From: a virus
Direction: 5' to 3' (one strand)
Length of the DNA stretch: 64,000 bases
IMG/VR virus record: IMGVR_UViG_3300032675_000009
Coordinates: 19,314-83,313 of that record
In this document: in pieces, positions 24,240-32,300 of the stretch
Position numbering within the stretch: the first letter of the stretch is position 1
How the letters are laid out: every line of letters begins with the position of its first letter
Made by a program: the position numbers and the translations under genes
Notes under the pieces: model-generated
The model's input: the letters and a program-made list of their open reading frames with translations, nothing else
The model's database searches: none
Told to the model about the DNA's origin: nothing

Positions 24240-25678
24240 GCTACGGAGAAATCATAAACGAGTCGGGCTCTGGAAGCTTAAGTACCAGGGTGTACAGTAG
24301 TTTGTCTCCGGGCATCACCGGCGGGCGCCAGCAAATCAATGTTCAGTGCGAGGGGTATGGATCCACGGCGGCGCTCAAGTGGTACAACGTCACCGCGTCT
24401 GGATCTCAACAAATACTTTCACTGGCGGTGGCCGGCGCCAACGGGGGTCCGCTACTCAACGTCAGCGCGGGCGGAGCGGCTGGCACCGGTGCGTTTTCAA
24501 CCGGGAATTTTTCTAGCATTGGAATAGCCAACTCTGTCACCACTCAGCGCTTATTCAGTATTGGGGGATTCATCGCGGCCGAAAATACTGGAACAACCGA
24601 TAGTGCGGCCGCGAACAGTCTCGAGGGGGCAAGCCACAATCCTGCCACGTATGGCCTATTGCAGTACACGGCCGGCGTGTGGCAGCAAAGCGTGGCGACT
24701 GATAGTTCGGCTCATCGCATCTGGACGACGCTTGGAGGAGGGGGCTCATCCGGGGCGGTTGATCTAGTGCAACTCAGCGATGGAAGTGGAGGGTTCACAT
24801 CGTCAGTGAATCTGTTTTTCACTCCAGCATCTCAATTGCTGACGGTTGATGGGATAACGGCAACCGCCGGCATCTACGCAAGCAACTGCTTCATTCAGGC
24901 CGACCAAGGTTTTTACACTACCTCGTCATCCTCTACCGCGATTAATGTGCCTTCTGGCGGAGTAACTGCGCTGTCTCTGATTTCGATACGAAACGACGGA
25001 AGCCCCGGGTTGACAGTTTATGGCAATAGTTCGGCGGCCGTGTCTCTGAATATTCAGAACATTGTGAGCGGGGGGCGGTCGTGGATTCTGGGCACGGCGG
25101 GCACAAGCGGAGTCGCAGCGGTTGGCGACTTGTTCTTGTACGACGCAACAGCCGGGCTCACTCGACTCACGATGGATTCCACGGGCCTTTTGACTGTTGG
25201 AAACTTGACGGCACAGGGAATTACGTGCCAAGGCGTGTCGGCTAAAACGTACACAATCGGAGCCGCTGAGTATGCTTGGTGGAACGGAAGCGGCTATATC
25301 TACGCAGCAAACTCGACGACGAGCGGGAGTCCCTCATCTGTGACGATCAGTGGTGGTATCACCACGGCCATCACTTACGTGTCAGACGCGACCATGAAAA
25401 CCATTCTTTCCCGCCCTCGGTATGGCCTCAAGGATTTGGTCGGCCTGCAGGTGGCGGAGTATGTCTGGAATGATCAATCGCGCGCGCTGTACGGAAACCT
25501 TGGGACCGAGAGAACCATAGGATTTATTGCTCAAGACGTCAAGGATCGGATGCCTGACGCGTGCTTCCTTGATCAGTTCGGAAAAATCGGATTTCACAAA
25601 GACGCCATTCTCGGGGCGCTGGTTAATGCGGTTAATGAATTGAAGCGGGAAATAGGTAAACTGAAAGGGCAAATATGA
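24236..25678 (+). CDS. Tail fibre with C-terminal S74-type chaperone domain (480 aa)
   Basis: A long Ser/Thr/Gly-rich fibre is followed by about 100 residues with the pattern of the intramolecular chaperone (peptidase S74) of endosialidase-type fibres: SDATMKTILSRP, then RTIGFIAQDVKDRMPDA, then a C-terminal helix (ILGALVNAVNELKREIGKL). This domain helps the trimer fold and then cuts itself off, with the Ser of the SD motif as nucleophile. ATG overlaps the previous stop. Proper fibre function is host binding. Confidence 0.82.
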   Translation: MSYGEIINESGSGSLSTRVYSSLSPGITGGRQQINVQCEGYGSTAALKWYNVTASGSQQILSLAVAGANGGPLLNVSAGGAAGTGAFSTGNFSSIGIANSVTTQRLFSIGGFIAAENTGTTDSAAANSLEGASHNPATYGLLQYTAGVWQQSVATDSSAHRIWTTLGGGGSSGAVDLVQLSDGSGGFTSSVNLFFTPASQLLTVDGITATAGIYASNCFIQADQGFYTTSSSSTAINVPSGGVTALSLISIRNDGSPGLTVYGNSSAAVSLNIQNIVSGGRSWILGTAGTSGVAAVGDLFLYDATAGLTRLTMDSTGLLTVGNLTAQGITCQGVSAKTYTIGAAEYAWWNGSGYIYAANSTTSGSPSSVTISGGITTAITYVSDATMKTILSRPRYGLKDLVGLQVAEYVWNDQSRALYGNLGTERTIGFIAQDVKDRMPDACFLDQFGKIGFHKDAILGALVNAVNELKREIGKLKGQI

Positions 25679-26064
25679 AAAAGCCGGGACTGGTCGACGG
25701 AAAGTCCGCATTGAAAATTGGTCCATTAGGCTGTATCAACCTCATGGAGCTATTGACATTCAAGGGGCCGGCTTCCGAAAAGCAAGTCAGGCTTGACCTG
25801 CACGGATATTTCTCCAAGGAATTGAGGTCGTTCGGGGGGCGGATTGAATACGTCGAAAAGGATGGCAGTATTGGAATCAACTCGGTACTGGCAAAAAAAA
25901 TTGGCGAGGAGTCGGCGTCAATCCCCCTGTCCGGTAACGAATGGGCCGTTCTGAAATCGGTGATGTTGATGCCGGATCGGCCGGTCGGTATTTTTGAAAC
26001 GTGGGATGATCATGTCTTGGCTCAAATCAAAGCTCGCGAAAACTCTCCGGCTCCGACTGCTTAG
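25675..26064 (+). CDS. Hypothetical protein (129 aa) after fibre gene
   Basis: ATGA overlap with the fibre gene indicates coupled translation. The product is mixed alpha/beta with segments such as NEWAVLKSVMLMPDRP and IFETWDDHVLAQIK near the C-terminus. No known motif is recognised. It could be a fibre assembly helper or tail component; this is only a guess from position. Confidence 0.68.
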   Translation: MKKPGLVDGKSALKIGPLGCINLMELLTFKGPASEKQVRLDLHGYFSKELRSFGGRIEYVEKDGSIGINSVLAKKIGEESASIPLSGNEWAVLKSVMLMPDRPVGIFETWDDHVLAQIKARENSPAPTA

Positions 26065-26118
26065 GGCGTCGTGGTCTATTCACGACAACTGGCGAGACTG
26101 GTGCGGCCGGTAATGCTT

Positions 26119-26124
26119 TAGAAT
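26119..26124 (+). promoter_or_regulatory. Promoter -10-like hexamer TAGAAT
   Basis: The string AATGCTTTAGAAT resembles the one at 934-946. It ends 13 bases before ATG 26138, the same short distance seen at the portal gene. The -35 is weak. Confidence 0.42.
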
Positions 26125-26137
26125 AGATGGCGAAGCT

Positions 26138-26725
26138 ATGACCGGACAGACCATAAACTCGCTCGGGGGAACGCTGTTCATCATTAAACGGCCTCCGCAG
26201 GAAGCACTGGCTACAGTCTACATACGACTGAAGCAAGAAGGCCAGCTCGAGCGCGTATGGTATAGCCGGCCAACTAGCTTACTTGACGTCCTGCAGTGGG
26301 CGGCCCTCCCCAACAATATTACCTACGCCGGCTGTTTTCAGAAGACCGGTTCGGACCAAGTAGAATTGTGCGGCATTGGCTGGATCAACGAGGTGACCGC
26401 ACTGGGCGTTGGTAAGTATCGGGGTGAGGTCGGCATGGCATTTCTTCGGGAATGGCAGTACGACAATATTCCATTGGAATTGTGCTCGATGATGATCGAG
26501 GACGGGTTTACTCACGAGGGCCTGGATGTGGTGTTCGGGACCACACCGGTGAAGAATCCGGCGGCGATTCGATTTGTAAAGAAGATTGGGTTTCGCGAGG
26601 TGGGGACTGCACCGCGCTTTGTTTCCTGGAAGGGCGAACCGTGCGACGCGTTGATATCATGCGTCACAAAAGAAGAATGGTTCGGTCAACGTGCATGTCC
26701 GGATTCGGACATGGAGGCGGCATAG
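26138..26725 (+). CDS. GNAT-type acetyltransferase-like protein (195 aa)
   Basis: The segment NPAAIRFVKKIGFREVGTAP (about residues 137-156) is the typical end of a GNAT fold (xNxxAixfyeklGF), and GEVGMAFLREW may be part of the acetyl-CoA region. GNAT proteins transfer an acyl group from acyl-CoA to an amine. Similar proteins sit among tail genes of other phages, where the substrate is unknown. The last residues (ACPDSDMEAA) are encoded by a copy of the near-palindrome, as if the gene end was replaced or extended by it. Confidence 0.72.
   Translation: MTGQTINSLGGTLFIIKRPPQEALATVYIRLKQEGQLERVWYSRPTSLLDVLQWAALPNNITYAGCFQKTGSDQVELCGIGWINEVTALGVGKYRGEVGMAFLREWQYDNIPLELCSMMIEDGFTHEGLDVVFGTTPVKNPAAIRFVKKIGFREVGTAPRFVSWKGEPCDALISCVTKEEWFGQRACPDSDMEAA
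26695..26712. repeat. Dispersed near-palindrome, perfect copy, at gene end
   Basis: ATGTCCGGATTCGGACAT covers codons just before the stop of the GNAT-like gene and sits immediately before the ribosome site (GGAGGCGG) of the next gene. Confidence 0.9.
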
Positions 26726-26726
26726 C

Positions 26727-27524
26727 ATGGGTGGTCCAAGTCAAGCACAGACGCAGCAGCAAAATATCGCGGCACAGCAGAATCAAGAAGGTCTTGCCCT
26801 CGAACAGCAGTCGCTCAATCTTCAGCAGCAGGGCTTGAACGAAGAGCAGCCGGCCATTAACTATTACACGGCGCTTACCAGCGGGAATCCGAACTTGGCG
26901 CTGTCTGCCGCCGCGCCACAGGTATCGCAGATTTCTAAGTCGGCCAACACCGCGCAGCAGCAGATCGCTGATACGATCGCGCCTGGCGCCGCGCAGCAGA
27001 TCGCGCAGGGGCAGGTCATCCAGGGCGCCAATACCCAACTGGCGAACACGCTGAACACGACCGAGACATCGGCGTTCGACAAGCTGGCGAACTTGGGCGC
27101 GGGCATCGGCGCGTTCTCATTGCAGGACTTGGGCGCCGGCCTCGGTTCGGTGCAAAGTTCCGCGAGCAACTATGGGCAGGTGAGCCAAGAGCAGAACGCA
27201 CAGAAGGCGAGCACACTTGGCCTACTCGGTGGATTGGCTGGAACTGGAGCATCGTTCTTCCCTACCTATTCTGATCGTCGATTGAAAGGAAATGTTGTGT
27301 TTATCGGCCGGATCGGGCCGGTCAACATCTACGAGTTCAAATTCATCGGCCAGTCGCACCGGGAGATTGGCGTCATCGCGCAAGAGGTTCACGCGATCTA
27401 TCCGCAGGTGGTACATGTTGGCGGCGAGGATCCGGCCGTTGATCCTTGGACGGTTGACTACTGGGCGCTCAAGCGAATCATTGGGCAGTTCTACTCGGGG
27501 CGCGTGTTCGGGAAGGCGGCGTAG
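26727..27524 (+). CDS. Gln-rich virion protein with C-terminal S74-like domain (265 aa)
   Basis: The N-terminal 150 residues are extremely rich in Gln and Ala (QTQQQNIAAQQNQEGLALEQ), helical and likely coiled, as in small ejection proteins. The C-terminal 100 residues carry a second S74-type pattern: YSDRRLKGNVVFIGRIG, then REIGVIAQEVHAIYPQVV. ATG 26727 is used, seven bases after GGAGGCGG, not an upstream frame opening. It heads the three-gene ejection-like block. Combination of the two parts in one small protein is unusual; its role is inferred. Confidence 0.7.
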   Translation: MGGPSQAQTQQQNIAAQQNQEGLALEQQSLNLQQQGLNEEQPAINYYTALTSGNPNLALSAAAPQVSQISKSANTAQQQIADTIAPGAAQQIAQGQVIQGANTQLANTLNTTETSAFDKLANLGAGIGAFSLQDLGAGLGSVQSSASNYGQVSQEQNAQKASTLGLLGGLAGTGASFFPTYSDRRLKGNVVFIGRIGPVNIYEFKFIGQSHREIGVIAQEVHAIYPQVVHVGGEDPAVDPWTVDYWALKRIIGQFYSGRVFGKAA

Positions 27525-27527
27525 GCC

Positions 27528-29360
27528 ATGGGATCCCCGAACAACAGTTTGTATCAGGGACCGTTCAGCGCTCAGTTGGCGCCGATCGTTCCGGAGACGC
27601 CACGGCTGAACCCAAACACGCCTCCGACGAAAGCGGGCGGCGCGTTTTTTCTGGCATCGAAGTTCCTCGAGGGTGCGGCGCAGGCCAAGGCTCGGTCTTT
27701 TGCTCAAAAGGAACAAAAGAAGCAGGAGTATGTAGACAACCTGAATCGAAAAGTTCAAGAGGTGATGTCTGATCCGAAGTACACCGATGAACAAAAGCAT
27801 GCTTATATCCAGGCGGCGAATAATGCAATCGGTCCGCACATCAACGAAACCTTAAAAAAATCGGACAGTAAAAAAAATCCGGTCCTGGGGGCGGCCAAAA
27901 GTCTTTGGGATGGATTGACGGGCGGTAAGTACGAATCGACCAAGCCCGACCCCCAGAGTATTCAAGACTTCATGGCGGGAGCCGGGGAAAATATTCTTCG
28001 TGATCCGAAGGGGCTAAAAGCTACCTACGCGTCTCAATTGACTGGAACGTTCGATCAGGTTTTAGCTGCCCAGCCTCCGGGCACGCCGGTGACATTCGAG
28101 ACGCTAAGGAATCACCCGGATGTCATTAGGGCGATTAACGCAACGCGGCCGTACTTGGGAGACCAAGGCGTTAATGACATCGTAAGCACGTACACCGGAG
28201 CAAGGCAGAAAGAGCCGGCTCCAGGGAGCGTTGAAGCAATCCGTGCTGGCATGCAAAAAAAATACGGCCAGCCACAAACAGTTCCGCCTCCCGGGGCTCC
28301 GGGATCAACAGCACAGCAGCAAAACGCCTTACCCCCACTGGCTCCTGGATCCGCTCCAATACCAACTGCAGAGCCGCCGCTACCACGCAGTTCTACGGCA
28401 ACTCAGCGTCCGGCTGTTTCCGATCAACAAATCCTTGCCGACATGACTGAGGCCGGATGGGCATCAAAGCCCACTTCGGGAATATCGAACGGAAAAGATG
28501 TCAATGCTGTCTACGTGAATAACCCCCTGGACTCCTCGCTTAACGGATATCGCGATGCCAACACCGGTAAGCTGCTGCCAAACTTTTCTCCTGTTCCCAA
28601 GGCCGGCGAAGAGCCGAAGTATGAAAAGGGAGAGCAGACAGAAATCAATGGCAAGGTGTATCAAGTCTACGTCAATCCCAGAAATCCCAAGGAATCGTAT
28701 GTGGACATGGATCATCCGGTCTACAAGGCGCCCAAGGCGACAAAGGGCGGTGGCGGTGGTGGAGAAAAACCGTTAACGCCGGCGCAGAAGCTGAACATCA
28801 CGAATAGCTACAAGGCAGCCTTGACGCGTAATCAGCAGCAGGCGGACGCGGCCGTAGCAAACTACTGGGCCCAGCTAAACAACGACAAAAATCCGCTGTC
28901 CATCAAGTTTACCGCCCAAAACAAAAACAATAACGAAGAGACACTTCAAATGCGCCAGCAGGAACTGGAGCGCTACAAGCGAGATGAGGTGTACGGGCCG
29001 AACGGGATTAAGGCGCGCGCCGATAAGCAGGCCCAGCAGGAGTACTACCAAAGCATCGCAGCGGTCAATCCTAATTTTGTCATCCCCGAGGAAACGACGG
29101 AGCCGCCAAAGCCTCGAGTAAACAAGGAAGCGTCGATCGGCAAGCAGGCGCCGGGTGAGGTAAAAGCGTCGACAGAAGCGCCGCCGACCGCAAAAGGAAT
29201 CGTGCCATCATCTGATCCAAGGCGCGCCGCCCTTAAGGCAAAAACTCCCAACATGGAAGCCCCGGATGACATTCTAAGGAAATACATCATCTTGGCCAGG
29301 CAACACGGTGGCGATTACACTGAAGCGGTGAAGATGATGCAGCAAGACGGATACAGATAG
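27528..29360 (+). CDS. Probable ejection (internal virion) protein (610 aa)
   Basis: The protein is polar and helical, with long Lys/Gln/Glu stretches near residues 55-100 (QAKARSFAQKEQKKQEYVDN) and 420-520, and a Pro-rich middle. No transmembrane segments or enzyme motifs are seen. It lies between a Gln-rich small protein and a giant 1930-residue protein, the arrangement of the internal core proteins that short-tailed phages eject to form the DNA conduit. The assignment is by position and composition. Confidence 0.58.
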   Translation: MGSPNNSLYQGPFSAQLAPIVPETPRLNPNTPPTKAGGAFFLASKFLEGAAQAKARSFAQKEQKKQEYVDNLNRKVQEVMSDPKYTDEQKHAYIQAANNAIGPHINETLKKSDSKKNPVLGAAKSLWDGLTGGKYESTKPDPQSIQDFMAGAGENILRDPKGLKATYASQLTGTFDQVLAAQPPGTPVTFETLRNHPDVIRAINATRPYLGDQGVNDIVSTYTGARQKEPAPGSVEAIRAGMQKKYGQPQTVPPPGAPGSTAQQQNALPPLAPGSAPIPTAEPPLPRSSTATQRPAVSDQQILADMTEAGWASKPTSGISNGKDVNAVYVNNPLDSSLNGYRDANTGKLLPNFSPVPKAGEEPKYEKGEQTEINGKVYQVYVNPRNPKESYVDMDHPVYKAPKATKGGGGGGEKPLTPAQKLNITNSYKAALTRNQQQADAAVANYWAQLNNDKNPLSIKFTAQNKNNNEETLQMRQQELERYKRDEVYGPNGIKARADKQAQQEYYQSIAAVNPNFVIPEETTEPPKPRVNKEASIGKQAPGEVKASTEAPPTAKGIVPSSDPRRAALKAKTPNMEAPDDILRKYIILARQHGGDYTEAVKMMQQDGYR

Positions 29361-29372
29361 AGGACCTAACTC

Positions 29373-32300
29373 ATGGGATCTGCGGTTATTGATTTGGAAA
29401 CCCGCGCTCGTAGAATGGCAGCCACGATGCCTCGAGCGGATTCCACTGCGGATGTGTCATCCGACTTAGAGGCGCGCGCTAAGCGCATGGCCGCGACCAT
29501 GGCCGTAGAGCCGGTCCGGTCACCGAGCAATCAAGAATACGAGAAGCCGCCGTCGCTAATGGAGCGCGCCAAGAAAGTCGGTGGCGAACTCCTGGGGTCA
29601 GCCCAGACGCCGATTCCGGTTACCCTCAACCGGATGCTCGGCACGCCGCAGGAATCGAACCCTATGGCGCAGAGCGGGAAGGCGCTGGGTCACACCATCC
29701 GGCAGGGACTGGGTGAAGCCGCCACCGCGCTCGTTGATATCCCGTTCGGCAAGGGAACAGCCGCGAAGATTGCAAACTATGAACCCGTCAATCCCGCGCT
29801 GAAGCATGTCAAGGACGCTGTGGATTTCGGCGGCGAACTGATTGAGCAGGGCAGTGAGGCGGCCGGTGGCCTGGTTGATTTCATGGCATCACCGCTGGGT
29901 ATTGCCACGGCCGGTGCTGGGATTATCCCGAAGGCGGCCGTCAAAGCGAGCGAGGTGGCGTTCGGCGCGCAGATGACTGGTGCCGCATGGGAGAAGATCA
30001 AAAAGGCAATCGACGACCCCACGGCGCACAACTTAGCTGATGCGCTCGTAGGCACTGTTATGGCGGCGCTGCCGGCAGTGCATGGTGTCAGCGAACACCT
30101 CAACGTCGGCAAGGATCTCAAAACTGAATTCAAGGGGGACGTGACCCCGGAGCCGCCGAAGCCATTGGAGCAGCAGATGTCCAGCGGCGATCTCGCTAAG
30201 GCGCTGAAGTCCGAGAAAGATCCTGCCAAGCTCGACAAGTTGAAGGCGGAAGCAAAGAAGCGACTCCAGGAGCATTACAAGCAGGCGAGTCAGTCCGCAT
30301 CGGTACCGCCTGAAAAGTTGTCCGATGCCGCGCTACAGCAGACGATGCAGGTGGAAACCGGACCGCGCCGGAAGGAACTCGAAGCTGAGGCCCAGAAGCG
30401 CGGCGTGCCCGTCGTTGCGCCGATACCCGCCGCGCAGGCGGCGGCCGAGACGTTCAAACCGATCACCGATTACGACGCACTGTTTGACCAAGCCGATAAG
30501 TTGGAAGCACGCCGGAAACGCGAGAAGCCGACGATTCCCACTGAGGGACCGTCCGACGAGGAGCAGCGCCAAGCGGCGGCGCGCGAGGATGTTTCTTCCC
30601 AGTTGGGCAACACTGTTCCCTACGACCAATTGGAGCCGGAAGAGAAACAGGTCGTCGATGACTTCATTGCAGGTGGGTACATCGGCGTAGGGGCACCGGA
30701 GCGGCCTCCCGCAGCCGCTACGGAAGCGCCCTCAGTGGAACCGCCGAAGCCGCGCAGGTCTACTAAGGTCTACTTGGATGGGCAGCCGAGTTCGCTGATG
30801 TCAGATATTGTAAGTCGTTCAGGCCGTCTTGATATTGGCGCGGAAACTCATGGCGAGGGCGATGCTGGGCACTGGGAAGTCGGGCCAACATCGGAAGAGT
30901 TTGGGCCGACATTCGTACCACGAAAAGTAAACCCGGCGCACTTAGCAACACAGGCGGACAACGCAAGAAATGCAAAGCCGCGAGTTGAAACGAAAGCGGC
31001 AGAACTTGGAACGGCACCGCCCGAACGTGAGACGAAACCCGTAGTTAGTGAAACGAAAGTAGTCTCCGGAGAACCCCCAGCACCGCGCCGAAATAAGAAA
31101 AACCAGCAGGCCAGGGCCAAAGCCGAGAACCTCAAAGGGAAAACCGTTCGCAACTACTTTGGTGAGTTGGATCAGGTGCTGGATGTTACTTTTGACGGCG
31201 AGATACCAATCTACACGGTCAAGGACTTGGCGACCGGAGAGGTGCGCAATCACAGCACCCCAATCAAGGACAGTGACGTTGCGGTCTCCGCTGAACCGCC
31301 AGCTGGAAGGACAAGTGATGTCCATCGCGACCCGGAGACCCTGAAAAGGCTAGGACCGTCCACAGCCATAGACATTCAGCGCGACCAAGAGCCGCCGAAA
31401 AGACTTACGGACATGTCCGAATCCGGACAGGACGCGTCAACCGTTTCACGGGAAACATCAGAGGTCGAACCGAAGGAACAGTCAGAGTACCAAAAGAACT
31501 ACGCTGCATTCAGTGCGGATGCCGGCTCCTACGAAAAGGGTTCTCGCGTCAAGGCGCTGACGGACAAGATCGCGCAGCACGCCAGAACGCTCGGCATGAA
31601 GCCGGAGGAACTGCAAAAGGAGTTGAGTGACGTTTACGGCTGGGCGCCGCGTGACGTCGACATTGCGGTAGGGAAAGCGTTCAAGACATCAGAGGTGTCA
31701 GCCGAGCCACCACCGAAGCGCGCGCGCAAGGGAAGCGGCGGCAAGGTTGTAGTCTCACGACCAACCCAAGAGGCGAGCGTGGAGCCTCCGGCGCCACGAC
31801 GGAGTGGATGGGAAAGTCAGCCCGCCCCGGACTGGTGGAAGAAGGCCCACGGATCGGAGTCGATTACTGAGCCATGGGATACCGTGCGGGACGCCTATGT
31901 CAAGCGCACTCAAACAGATCCGCAATTCCAGCAGACGATGATGGACTACGCCCACGACTGGGCTGACGGCACGGCGGAAGCGGGGCGCGATCGCAGGGCT
32001 ATGTCCGAATCCGGACCTGAGGCCAGCGCTGAGCCACCGGCCAGGTCTGGTTCATTGCTGGACAAAGTGCAGTCCATGGAACCGATCAAAGGCGTTCCGG
32101 TTTCCACGCTTCGCTTGCGTAAGGAGTTCCCGGGGCTCACCAAGGAAGAGTTCGACCAGCAGGCCCTGAGGCTCCGCAAGGAGCAGAAGGTGTTCCTATC
32201 GCAGTACGGGGACAACGTGAACAACCTGAGCCAAGCGGACCGGGACATATTGATTCACGATCCGGCGACCGGCGAGTACTTCGTGGCCGTGGCGGAGCGC

